Notes under the pieces: model-generated
The model's database searches: none
What the model was told of the DNA's origin: nothing
The model's input: the letters and a program-made list of their open reading frames with translations, nothing else
Translations under genes and position numbers: made by a program
Origin: Nymphaea colorata
Taxonomy: Eukaryota > Streptophyta > Magnoliopsida > Nymphaeales > Nymphaeaceae
Length of the DNA: 14,149 nt
NCBI RefSeq assembly: GCF_008831285.2
Contig: NC_045140.1
Span: 30,258,810 to 30,272,958, forward strand
Reading direction: 5' to 3'
Part shown: positions 1-8,185 of the stretch, in pieces
How the letters are laid out: every line of letters starts with the position of its first letter
Position numbering within the stretch: the first letter of the stretch is position 1

Positions 1-260
1 CTGGCGCGTTGCCGCTTGCAAACTGAAGACAGGTCGGCGGGGGAAGGTCGACTGGGCAGCCACCTGCTGCCTGGAGCCGAGAGGAGAGGGCGACCGACTG
101 TCGCCGCTAGGCTGGACAGAAGCCGCGGACAAGACGAGGGGGGCGAAAGCCGAGTTCGGCAGTGCCTACCTGCCTATTCTCCGAATGGCTCAGCCACGGA
201 CGCCGGCAGGAAACCCGACGATGGAGAGCGCAGCCGAGGTGCTGGCCGAGGACTGCTAGC
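1..260. repeat. GC-rich degenerate repeat zone of the LTR
   Basis: A block centred on CAGCCACCTGCTG at 56-74 and a weaker copy near 90-106 match the repeating motif seen at 8802-9034 in the other LTR. A gapped correspondence can be followed by eye from about 72 to 165 against 8973-9040 (GGAGCCGAGAGGA, GGACAAGACGAG, CGAG then TGCCTAC). Outside these blocks the two do not align well, so the zone diverges quickly or has shuffled repeat units. The 84-residue frame open here is compositional and not a gene. Confidence 0.5.
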
Positions 261-269
261 GGTGCGCTA

Positions 270-800
270 GCGTCGCCGACTGAACCTAGTCCCTAGCTAC
301 GGCAGGGCTGGGCTTGGACTGGCGGGGCTCTACAGGTAGAACAGTCAAGATAAGAGGGCTCGGGCTGGGGTAGGCCGAGAGTCAACAGGGCTTAGGTTCG
401 ATAGGGAGGTTAACCTAGCTAAAGGGTAGGTTAGGCCGAGAGCTAGAACTAGAGAGAGTGAGGTTAAGGGTAAGCTCGGTCGAGGAACTTAGGCACTTGG
501 GTGAGCTGGGGTAGATCGAGGCTGGGCTCGGTTGGGGTAAGTGAGCTGGGTCACTCGAGCTAGACTCGAGTCAACTAGGTTAGTCCTAGCTGGGCTCGGG
601 TTGACCGAGTTCCTAGGGATGAGGATGAGTTAGGTCAAAGGAGCTCAATCAACTAAGAAGAAATCGACTAGGTGAGCTGGGTTCGGTCAAAGTCAAACTA
701 GGTTGGGTTTGACTAATGCACCTAGGTAGGGTTGGGGGCTAAGTCAAGTTGACTTAGAATTAGGCTCGAGCTAAGAGGACTCCCTGGAACTAAAAGACTA
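270..800. repeat. Degenerate short-motif repeat field in the LTR
   Basis: No gene is visible. The stretch is built of recurring short words: GTGAGCTGGG at 501-510, 541-550 and 672-681; GCTGGGCTCGG at 521-531 and 589-599; TAGGCCGAGAG at 371-381 and 432-442; and many CTAGG and CTCGAG words. Spacing is irregular, so this is a degraded repeat field and not a clean tandem array. Confidence 0.5.
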
Positions 801-1524
801 AGTACTCGAGTGGGTCCCTCGAGCAAGGAGATGATGACACGTCAAAAGATGGAGGGTCACGGAAGAGAACGGTTGAAGATAGTGGGGAGCTTGGCTGGGG
901 TGTTCTCGTGACTAAAGGAGATGAGGACACGTGTAAGATCTACGGTGGAGAAGGGACTGGGAGTGGGAATGGATCTGAACGTGATTAAGGCCAGGTGCGA
1001 GTCTAAGGGGACTTGCGCTACAAACGAGGAAAAGTGGGGCGCGAGAGAGGGGAGTGGCACACAAAATGAGGGATGTGAAGGATGAGGTGGCGAGCTATGA
1101 GGAGCTGGTGGAAAAGATGATATGCGAGCTGGAAGGGAGCTGGGTCGTGGGCAGAGAGATGCTGCCACGTGGCCAGATGAAAGGCTGTGGTTCCTTGCGA
1201 GTGGGGCTGAAGACTTGGACAACCCAAGTGGAGGACGAGGTGGCGTCTAGTGCTCCTAAAGCTAAGGAACGTGTAGGATAACTGGTTTTCGGGTAAGGGA
1301 CACGATGGGCCAGGTGGGACACGAGCTGGGAAGGATGATTGGATGGCTGACACGTGTACAGAAGGACGGTGAGGATTGAACTTACCTGATCCGAGTTGAC
1401 TTCACGTAGGCTCGCACCGAGTGAGGAAGACCGGCCTGGTTTGAGTGATCTCACGCCAATGACCAGTACGCCCCTTCAAGCTTCTTGAAAACTTCAACTC
1501 GCCAAGGGCAGGGTGGTCCTATGC

Positions 1525-1586
1525 CACCGGAATCTTGAGAACACGCCGGAAGTTGCAGGATACACCGGAAGACAGCAGAATTCCGG
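1525..1586. repeat. Short degenerate tandem repeat, period about 19 bp
   Basis: CCGG words start at 1527, 1546, 1565 and 1583, spacings of 19, 19 and 18. Units share a CRCCGGAA core followed by a variable purine-rich part. It lies in the leader-like part of the LTR. Confidence 0.5.
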
Positions 1587-2444
1587 CGAGAAAGCGATCT
1601 AACTATCCAGCCGTGCGTTTTCACCCGAACGTGGGTATATTGGAGCGCTTGATTGGGCGATTCCAATGAACTCGTACAGATGATATTTCTACGGTTAAAT
1701 CTTCATTTACAGGGAGTTTTAACCTGCTGGACCAGAGAACAAGAGGTAGGACAGAACCCGAATTTCCCTTCAAGAAAGTCCGGTCGCATCCACTCTCTCG
1801 TTCTTCTCTTGGTGGCTACGTTAACTCGAAAATTCACGGCATTTCTTCACGAAGATCCTTGGATAATCTAAGACAGATTTTAATGCTCGACACAGACCTT
1901 CCTCACGGGTTGACCGCGAAGAAGACCTCGTGTATTAGCGTATTCTGTCCTAGATTAACCGCCAATCAACAAGAAGAAAACCGAGAATCGAAGGAAAACA
2001 ATTTAGCAGTCGTTGCTGAATTCTAATCCGAATTCAGCCTTCCCTTTAGCAAAATCAGACTCTCAACTTCACCGGGGTTGTGAAGAAGGCACCAACCTTG
2101 CTGGAATTGCAGTTCAAGAGGGGAATCAGCCGTGGACGAGGGAGGGATTGCCGCCGGTAGGGAGGAATCCGCCGCAAGCCGTCGTGCTTTGAGTTCACCA
2201 CCGGAATATCTCCGATGCCCGAAGCTTTGCTGGAATTAGGAAGCGTCACAGGCCAAGGGGACGCGAGGGGATGAGAGGCACCGCAGATTTCACCATGTGA
2301 AACTCGATGGCTGACGAAGAGGATGAAGAACTCGCCTCTAGACCGAGGGAGAGAAAGACAACCTCACGAGGAGGAGAGAGATTGCAAACCTTGCAAATGC
2401 TTTCTTAGTTCAATATTCGATACAAACTCTAAGATCCAAAACAA

Positions 2445-2450
2445 TATATA
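2445..2450 (-). promoter_or_regulatory. Candidate TATA box of the LTR promoter
   Basis: On the minus strand the sequence reads TATATATTG. It lies about 610 bp inside the LTR from its TGTTACGG start, a reasonable U3 length. About 50-110 bp further on in element sense the sequence becomes CT-rich (2340-2400), as is common just after plant transcription starts. No comparable TATA box was seen in the 480 bp nearest the primer binding site in either 5' LTR. The start site itself is not known. Confidence 0.5.
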
Positions 2451-2675
2451 CATGTCCTAATTGAACGAGTCTACAATCCAGATCTCGTTCTCTACCCACA
2501 ATCCAAATCCATATTGCCAAGCACAACCCGCTTGGCTAGGTCCTTATTTCAAAACCCAACGAAAGCAAACCTATTTGCTTAACAAAAAACACTTAAACTA
2601 GACTCGGGCCTAATGCCCAACTCGTAAACAAAAGGGTTAAACCCCTGAGCCTTGTGAGCCCAGGGTGGGGACCTC

Positions 2676-2760
2676 GTGAGGGGACCCGCCCTCACTTCGG
2701 TTGACTAGACCAAGAGCTCGGTCTGGTTTGACCGAGCCATTTGCCTAAGACCTTGGTCTT
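2676..2760. promoter_or_regulatory. Cluster of three inverted repeats in U3
   Basis: Three inverted repeats follow one another. GTGAGGG/CCCTCAC is at 2676-2682 and 2689-2695 with a 6-nt loop. GCTCGGTC/GACCGAGC is at 2716-2723 and 2730-2737 with a 6-nt loop. AAGACC/GGTCTT is at 2747-2752 and 2755-2760 with a 2-nt spacer. They sit about 230-315 bp upstream of the TATA box in element sense and could be protein-binding sites; no factor is claimed. Confidence 0.4.
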
Positions 2761-2798
2761 TGGCTAGCCTCAAGGGACATAAGACCGGACTCACTTGG

Positions 2799-3650
2799 TT
2801 AAGACTCTACTAGCTTAGTGAGACCTACTCTAGAATCACAATCACCCTGAGACGTACCCAGTTCAAGCACCGTCTTGGCTTCAGCTGCTCCTCCCGCTCC
2901 TCCCACTGCAACTGACGCTGGTGCAGAATCCTTCTCCTTGGGACTTACCTGCGCGAGCTGAAGAGAACGCGCCCAAATCTCTGACGCCTTCCTCTTACGC
3001 CGACTGGGTTCGGCCTGCTCTGCCTCCATCTGCACGGGACCTGGAAATTGGTCCGTAACAGATTCCCCCTCCCTACTTTGCGCTTGTCCTCGAGCGCTAG
3101 AAGAGGGGAAACGGTGAATGATCGTCCCGAATTCCTCCCAAGAAGTACCCCTGTCGGGTCCCTCCCATTCTACGAGCACCTCGTGCCTGGTTCTCCCTTG
3201 CCGCTGTACATACCTGTGTTTGAGAATACGGTAGGGAGTTGGCAAACTATCCGGGACTTGCTCGATCAAAGTAGGTACATCACCCTGATGAGGCTTAAGC
3301 CTGGTGACGTGAAAGACTGGATGTACCAACGCTGTTCTTGGAAGGCCAAGTCTGTACGCAGCCTTCCCTATCTTCTGAATCACCGGATAGGGTCCATAAT
3401 ATCGAGGTAGCAACTTCGAATAGGGCTGACCCATCAAGGACTTTTGCTTAAGAGGCAACCTCTTAAGCCACACATAGTCTCCCACCTGAAACTCCCGGTC
3501 CTTCCTTCCCTTATCGTACACTTGCTTCATACGATTTTGCGCCTTGACGATGTTTTCCTTGAGAGATTCTAAGACCTCTTCTCTGGTGCGCAACTCACAA
3601 TCTACTGCATCATCTTCCGCAGTTCCTCCTTCATACCTTGGTATTGATGG
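2799..3650 (-). CDS. Copy A integrase C-terminus with GPY/F module and chromodomain
   Basis: The frame is open from 3776 to 2799 (325 codons), but homologous coding starts only near 3647, where it joins the upstream integrase frame through a one-base loss in a CCCC run. Numbering from the ORF start, residues 45-125 are the integrase C-terminal arm, 118-145 the GPY/F module (YYGPYPVI at 126-133) and 181-224 a chromodomain with EVLVEWEG and TSWEEF. Chromodomains of this family are known to bias integration toward particular chromatin. Codon 239 spans the last bases before the LTR, so about 86 residues, with a basic RRKRK patch at 259-263, come from LTR sequence. In a shifted frame near 3080-3097 the strand reads LEDKRK, a motif I associate with the end of plant chromovirus pol, so the tail may begin with one more frame slip. 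Confidence 0.8.
   Translation of the reverse strand, partial: PSIPRYEGGTAEDDAVDCELRTREEVLESLKENIVKAQNRMKQVYDKGRKDREFQVGDYVWLKRLPLKQKSLMGQPYSKLLPRYYGPYPVIQKIGKAAYRLGLPRTALVHPVFHVTRLKPHQGDVPTLIEQVPDSLPTPYRILKHRYVQRQGRTRHEVLVEWEGPDRGTSWEEFGTIIHRFPSSSARGQAQSREGESVTDQFPGPVQMEAEQAEPSRRKRKASEIWARSLQLAQVSPKEKDSAPASVAVGGAGGAAEAKTVLELGTSQGDCDSRVGLTKLVES
3061..3074 (-). other. Polypurine tract of copy A
   Basis: On the minus strand AGGGAGGGGGAATC lies directly before TGTTACGG. A purine run next to an LTR start primes plus-strand DNA synthesis in these elements. It also encodes R-E-G-E of the overlapping ORF, so the coding frame crosses the LTR border. The TC before the LTR is slightly unusual for a purine tract. 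Confidence 0.75.
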
Positions 3651-4720
3651 GGTGGAAATCCATATACACCCTCGTAAGGGGTGATGCCAGTAGACGAGTG
3701 AAGACTCGTGTTGTACGACCATTCTGCCCAAGGCAGATACGTAACCCATGTTGATGGTCGTTCTCCTGCGAAGCAACGGAGATAAGTCTCCAAGGACCGG
3801 TTGACAATTTCACTTTGCCCATCTGTTTGTGGGTGGTGGGCAGTACTAAAGTTTAACGTCGTACCCATATTCTTCATGTACTCCTGCCAGAATGCACTCA
3901 GAAAGATGGAGTCTCTGTCACAGACGACGGACTGTGGCATTCCATGCAGTTTCCCGATATACTCTTGGTAGACGTTGGCCACTAGTGGCCCTTGATACAA
4001 CCTCGGCAAGGGGGCGAAGTGACTATACTTCGTGAGCCGATCCACGACAACTAAGACTGCCTCTTTCCCTTCTGATCGAGGCATGGCGTCGATGAAGTCC
4101 ATCGTGACATCAGTCCACGGCTTGGTTGGTATAGGCAGAGGGTTCAAATGACCAGGAGGCTTGATGGCCTCGTACTTCTCCCTCTGGCAGACTATACACT
4201 TCTTGACGTAGTTTTGCACTTCTGCCTTTATTCCTCGCCACCAAAATTGGGCCTTTATTCGCGCAAGGGTCTTAGCGACCCCTTCATGACCCGCTGCGGG
4301 GGTGTCATGAAAATGCTGCAGGAGTTCTTGCCTTAGCCCAGAGTTAGGAGGGACTACAGCCTTGTCCTTCCTATACAGAAGATTTCCTTTGACTGAATAC
4401 AAAGGAATGGATCCGGGGTTCTGTTGAACCGAAGTCTTGATTAGCCTTAATGACTGGTCATCATGTTGATCCTGGGCTAATCTCGTCCAAATGTCCGTCT
4501 CCACCACAGACAAAGTCATCAACTGTTCAGTGAGGCGGGAAAGAGAATCCGCCGCCTTGTTCTCAGGACCCTTCTTGTACTCGATTTCAAAGTCATACCC
4601 CAAGAGCTTCGCTAGCCATCTCTGTTGAGTGGGGTGGACACACGTTGTTTCAACATGTACTTCAGGCTGTTTTGATCGGTCCTGACGATAAACTTGCGTC
4701 CAATCAAGTATGGACGCCAC
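3602..4720 (-). CDS. Copy A integrase ORF (372 codons)
   Basis: Homologous coding begins around codon 31 (4627) with [10 protein letters not shown], the connection after RNase H; the first 30 codons and the ATG at 4720 are an out-of-frame reading of RNase H. The integrase zinc finger is intact (H138, H145, C175, C178), and the catalytic triad is D208, D268 and E304, with the usual 35 residues between the last two. This enzyme joins the element's cDNA to chromosomal DNA. The ORF stops at 3602 after a frame slip near 3646-3650 in a C run; the rest of integrase and the chromodomain continue in the neighbouring frame. As residues go, this is the best-preserved enzyme of copy A. In a working element it would be released from a polyprotein by the protease. 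Confidence 0.88.
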   Translation of the reverse strand: MASILDWTQVYRQDRSKQPEVHVETTCVHPTQQRWLAKLLGYDFEIEYKKGPENKAADSLSRLTEQLMTLSVVETDIWTRLAQDQHDDQSLRLIKTSVQQNPGSIPLYSVKGNLLYRKDKAVVPPNSGLRQELLQHFHDTPAAGHEGVAKTLARIKAQFWWRGIKAEVQNYVKKCIVCQREKYEAIKPPGHLNPLPIPTKPWTDVTMDFIDAMPRSEGKEAVLVVVDRLTKYSHFAPLPRLYQGPLVANVYQEYIGKLHGMPQSVVCDRDSIFLSAFWQEYMKNMGTTLNFSTAHHPQTDGQSEIVNRSLETYLRCFAGERPSTWVTYLPWAEWSYNTSLHSSTGITPYEGVYGFPPHQYQGMKEELRKMMQ

Positions 4721-5600
4721 TTTTCCACCGCGATTACGATTGCAAGCAACTCCTTCTCATATGTGGAGAGGGCTTGGCCCGGCTAGTCAAGGCCTTGGAC
4801 ATATACGCGATGGGATGACCATCTTGTCCTAGTACTGCTCCGACGCCGACTTCACACGCATCTGTTTCAATAGTGAAAGTCTTTGAGAAATCGGGTAGAG
4901 TTAGTACTGGGGCGGTCATTAGAGCTGCTTTCAGCTTGTCAAAAGCAACTCTCGACTTCTCAGTCCAAGAGAAGGCTCCTTTCTTCAGCATCTGGGTGAG
5001 GGCTGGGCAATAATGCCATATCCCTGGATGAATCTCCTGTAGTACCCAGTTAATCCGAGGAATCCTCTTAGACCTTTGAGGTCCTTGGGCAGAGGCCATT
5101 TCTCCATGGCGTGCAACTTTCGGGGTCTGCCCGAACCCCTTCTCGGGACACGATGTGTCCGAGATATCCAATGGAAGATTGTCCAAAACTGCATTTGGAC
5201 ATCTTCGCAAAGAGCTGGTGCTCCTGAAGAATACCTAGAGTTATTTCCAGGTGCCTCTTGTGTTGCTCCTCGTCCTTACTATAGATGAGTATGTCATCGA
5301 AAATACGAGGATGAAGTCTCTGAGATGGGCTCTAAACACATCATTCATACACCGCTGGAATGTAGCCGGTGCATTTGTCAGTCCAAAAGGCATTACGAGA
5401 AATTCATAATGCCCGTCATGCGTTCTGAACGCTGTCTTCAAGACGTCTTTATCGAACATTCTGATTTGATGATAGCCGGCTCTGAGATCAATCTTGGAAA
5501 ATACTGTGGCGCCGGCCAATTCGTCTAACAACTCATCAATAACTGGTATGGGGTGCCGATCCTTAACGGTCACCTCATTCAGCGCCCTGTAATCAATACG
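4629..5600 (-). pseudogene. Copy A reverse transcriptase and RNase H, frameshifted
   Basis: The RT core and RNase H are recognisable but spread over several frames. From 5598 to 5302 one frame carries the RT fingers and palm, including [14 protein letters not shown] and [14 protein letters not shown] lost A in the run 5300-5303 breaks the frame right beside the catalytic pair, whose codons at 5293-5298 read D-D. Further one-base losses relative to copy B lie near 5119 (T run), 5004 and 4771. RNase H residues survive in a frame ending at 4734 (TFTIETDACEVG, then the VRTDQNSL region in another frame). A last break at 4628 separates this from integrase. No single open frame covers the enzyme, so it could not be made whole from this sequence. 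Confidence 0.88.
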
Positions 5601-7963
5601 AATCGCCAAGTGTTGTCCTTCTTCTTCACTAAGAGAACTGGTGAAGAAAAAGGGCTGCAACTAGGCCTAATGATTCCGCTCTCCAACATTTCTTTCACAA
5701 GGCGCTCGATCTCCGCCTTCTGGCTGTGCCCATACCTATATGGCCTGACGTTGACAGGCTCCGCACCATGTGCGAGGACGATGCGATGATCATATGCCCG
5801 TTTAGGCGGTAAGCCTTTGGGCTCATCAAAAAATGGCTGGAAATGGTCTAGGACCAATTGAATGCTTGGTGGAATTGGTTCTTCCACCTTATCTTCAGAT
5901 ACCGGTACATCCGTAGCCAATGTGAGTACCCAACAAGCGGGTTGTTCATGTTGGATGGACCGCAATGCTGCCTTGGGACGCGTGGAGCTGGCGAGTCCCT
6001 GAAGAGTGATCGATTCCCCTTCTCCGTCTGGGATGAACGTCATGGCAAAGTTCTTCACATCCCAACGAATATCCTTCCAAGTTAGGAACCAAGGCATTCC
6101 TAAAATCAAGTCGACTCCGTCTAATGGAATGACTAGGCAATCCACTTTGAAGTTCTTCTTCTTGATGTTGACATCAATGCCCTTTCCTTCATGAATGCAC
6201 TTGAGTCTATGACCCCCTCCCACGATTATAGTCTGTGGGCTGCTCTCATTGAGAGTGACCTTGCACTTCTCAGCGGCTTCTTCGGTTAAGAAGTTGTTTG
6301 TTGCACCGCTATCGAGCAGAATCAAAACTTTCTGGCCATTGATGCGGCCAAAAACTCTCATGGCGTTAGCCTTATGGGGATCCTGGATAGAATGTAAGGA
6401 TTCAACCTCTTCAGATTTGTCTTCTCTGTTCGAGGTTTCTCCCTTCTGTGGTTCCTCAGATTCAATTTTCTTTCCTTTTCTCTTCACTTGGACTTCCTCA
6501 TCAGACGAGGAACTGGAACTAGAGCTAGAGGAAGAATCGCTCTCTGAACTGGAGCTTGTCTCCGGTTCATCAACCACCACGATGTTGAATAGTGCCTTGC
6601 ACTGGTGGTTCTTCTCCCACTTACCCTCACATCTAAAGCATAGGCCCTTCTTCCTATACTCTTCTATTTGTTTTGGGGTCAGGTAACGTGTTGGGAGGTC
6701 ACGGCCCGGTCTTGGGTTGGGCCTATAATCGTTCCCACGGTTGTAGGGAACCAATTCCTTCCCTTGGGGACGGAATTCTCTACTTTGATTCCGAGAAGTA
6801 GAGGAGAATGAGGGTTTCTTCCTCAACTTGTCCGACTTACGAGCCTTTCTTTCTCGTTTCTCTCTTTTTTCTTCTTTTCTCTCTTCAATTCTCTCCTCAT
6901 ACAGCCTGGCCATTGCGAAACATTCTTCTAAACTACCGAAGCGATGGATTTTCATCTCTCTTTTGATATCGCTTCGTAGTCCACCCTTGAACGACCCTAT
7001 GAGGGCCTTCTCTGGCCATTGCACCATGCTGGCCAACCTCTCGAATTGCCTTTGGTAGACAGGCACGGTGGTGGTCTGGGTTAAGTTTTTGAGATCCTCG
7101 TCATAATCTATGAACGTGGAGTCTCCAAACTGCAACTGCAGACTCGCTTTGTATTTTTCCCACGTTGGGTCGGCCGTCTTATGTTCAAACCAGAGGTAGT
7201 GGGTTGTTGCTTCGCCGGTCATGTTGGCCGTAGCGATTTCAATCCATTCTTCTTGTGGTACATGGTGACACAAGAAGAAACGTTCGGCCATGAATAGCCA
7301 TTCTCGAAGATGTTCCCCATTGAACTTAGGGAAATCATATTTGACGGAAGGTGTCCGTCTCTCTTCAAAACGTGTAGGCTCTCTTCGAGTTCTCCTAGGA
7401 CGAAGTGGTGTTTCGTCCTCTCCTTCGGAAAGCTCAAAAATTGGGTTCCGAATGGGTTGACTAGTTCGTTGACCTTGAGGAGGTCTGTAGTATTCACTTG
7501 TAGGCTCGTTTAGATACCTGTCTGGAGGTGGTCCCATGACTCTACCTCCTTCCAAACTCGTCCCAACATGTGAAATGTTGTTGGGATTAACCTCAGTGTC
7601 GGTTTGATAGCCAGGTATAACTAGCAAACCTTTTCCTTTCTGTTGATTCGGACCCTGAGTGGTCCTCTGCTCAACAACGACTTGGGTTTGGTTGTTGGCC
7701 AACTGTCTGAACATGGCGCGGATTTCATCCATTTCCTTTTGGTGTTCCGCGTTCTGACGATCCATGTCCTTCTTCCTAAAGTTCTCAACTTTGGCCATTT
7801 CGCTACGCATTTGTAGCAATTCCTTCTCTATGCTTAGGATTCTACCTAAGGCATAGTCCGGAACTTGCCCCCTTTGAGTTGGAGGGGCATCTCCTGCTTG
7901 CTCCTGAGGAATGTCCTCAAGAACAGGCTCATCGGAGCTCACGTTCTTCTTGGATTTACCCAT
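5579..7963 (-). CDS. Copy A gag, protease and start of RT (794-codon ORF)
   Basis: The start MGKSKK at 7963 is shared with copy B. Residues about 42-93 are a charged heptad-like stretch, probably a coiled coil. Residues about 210-350 match the retrotransposon Gag core ([18 protein letters not shown]). C442, C445, H453 and C455 form a zinc knuckle with plant chromovirus spacing. A serine/aspartate-rich linker of about 25 residues follows. The protease active site LLDSGA has its aspartate at 551, and ILGMPWF follows as the usual second protease motif. From about 733 the RT N-terminus begins ([17 protein letters not shown]). Gag and pol share one frame with no stop between them. The ORF ends at 5579 after a lost base near 5600 turns the W-R-F-C-I-D-Y region out of frame. 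Gag packages the RNA; protease cuts the polyprotein. Confidence 0.9.
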   Translation of the reverse strand: MGKSKKNVSSDEPVLEDIPQEQAGDAPPTQRGQVPDYALGRILSIEKELLQMRSEMAKVENFRKKDMDRQNAEHQKEMDEIRAMFRQLANNQTQVVVEQRTTQGPNQQKGKGLLVIPGYQTDTEVNPNNISHVGTSLEGGRVMGPPPDRYLNEPTSEYYRPPQGQRTSQPIRNPIFELSEGEDETPLRPRRTRREPTRFEERRTPSVKYDFPKFNGEHLREWLFMAERFFLCHHVPQEEWIEIATANMTGEATTHYLWFEHKTADPTWEKYKASLQLQFGDSTFIDYDEDLKNLTQTTTVPVYQRQFERLASMVQWPEKALIGSFKGGLRSDIKREMKIHRFGSLEECFAMARLYEERIEERKEEKREKRERKARKSDKLRKKPSFSSTSRNQSREFRPQGKELVPYNRGNDYRPNPRPGRDLPTRYLTPKQIEEYRKKGLCFRCEGKWEKNHQCKALFNIVVVDEPETSSSSESDSSSSSSSSSSSDEEVQVKRKGKKIESEEPQKGETSNREDKSEEVESLHSIQDPHKANAMRVFGRINGQKVLILLDSGATNNFLTEEAAEKCKVTLNESSPQTIIVGGGHRLKCIHEGKGIDVNIKKKNFKVDCLVIPLDGVDLILGMPWFLTWKDIRWDVKNFAMTFIPDGEGESITLQGLASSTRPKAALRSIQHEQPACWVLTLATDVPVSEDKVEEPIPPSIQLVLDHFQPFFDEPKGLPPKRAYDHRIVLAHGAEPVNVRPYRYGHSQKAEIERLVKEMLESGIIRPSCSPFSSPVLLVKKKDNTWRFVLITGR

Positions 7964-8171
7964 AGAATTCGTGAGTTAGGCACCCAGTGAAAACACGCAC
8001 AAACTAAGGAATTTGGCTATTTGGAGCCAACGACAAAAGAAAATCCTAAACTAACGCACACGGAAAATGCACTGCTGAAAGCTGGACTCAAACACTCCTC
8101 GCCTTGACTGATTTGCTGAAGCTGAATCTTCTTGCAACGAGTGCTTGAACTTCAATAACAGCCTCAAGACT
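7964..8171 (-). other. Copy A leader between primer binding site and gag
   Basis: The 208 bp between primer binding site and gag ATG hold no supportable ORF. A leader here would normally carry dimerisation and packaging signals, but none can be named by eye. It is about 315 bp shorter than the leader of copy B. Confidence 0.6.
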
Positions 8172-8183
8172 GCTCTGATACCA
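8172..8183 (-). other. Primer binding site, initiator methionine tRNA type (copy A)
   Basis: The minus strand reads TGGTATCAGAGC two bases after the LTR end TAACA. This is the standard plant complement to the 3' end of the initiator methionine tRNA, which primes minus-strand cDNA synthesis. It fixes the element's strand and the LTR border at 8186. Confidence 0.96.
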
Positions 8184-8185
8184 AT

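Larger units (their letters stand above)
1..3060 (-). repeat. 3' LTR of copy A (partial, cut by window start)
   Basis: This stretch has no supportable gene apart from the pol tail entering from the right. In element sense it starts with TGTTACGG directly after a polypurine tract, as a 3' LTR should. Reading away from pol there is a U3 with three hairpins (2676-2760), a TATA box (2445-2450), a CT-rich leader (about 2340-2400), a leader-like stretch with many TTCCGG motifs (1440-2250), a purine-rich stretch (850-1440), a degenerate CTAGG/GAGCTGGG repeat field (270-800) and a GC-rich zone (1-260). The GC-rich zone resembles 8860-9049 in the 5' LTR, which would put the full LTR near 3.7 kb. That length and the claim that all of 1-3060 is LTR are inference; another insertion may lie inside. 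Confidence 0.65.

Noticed and set aside
16-270. 84-codon plus-strand ORF at the window start
   Set aside because: It covers the GC-rich repeat zone where stops are rare, has no recognisable domain, and is not conserved in the matching part of the other LTR.
857-1454. Three overlapping minus-strand ORFs of 111-121 codons in different frames
   Set aside because: All three frames are open because the strand is pyrimidine-rich with few stops. The translations are low-complexity Ser/Pro/His-rich with no domain, and the region lies within the inferred LTR.
1440-1460. Second primer binding site beginning TGGCGTGAG on the minus strand
   Set aside because: It starts with TGG, but the following bases do not match a tRNA end I can recognise, and no LTR end lies beside it.
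1-2798. CRISPR-like array or bacterial system suggested by repeated words
   Set aside because: The repeats are degenerate and irregularly spaced, with no constant repeat plus unique spacers. Everything around them is plant retrotransposon sequence.
6249-6686. 145-codon plus-strand ORF antisense to gag-protease
   Set aside because: It is the mirror of the serine-rich linker and neighbouring coding sequence; its runs of Glu/Leu come from antisense serine codons.
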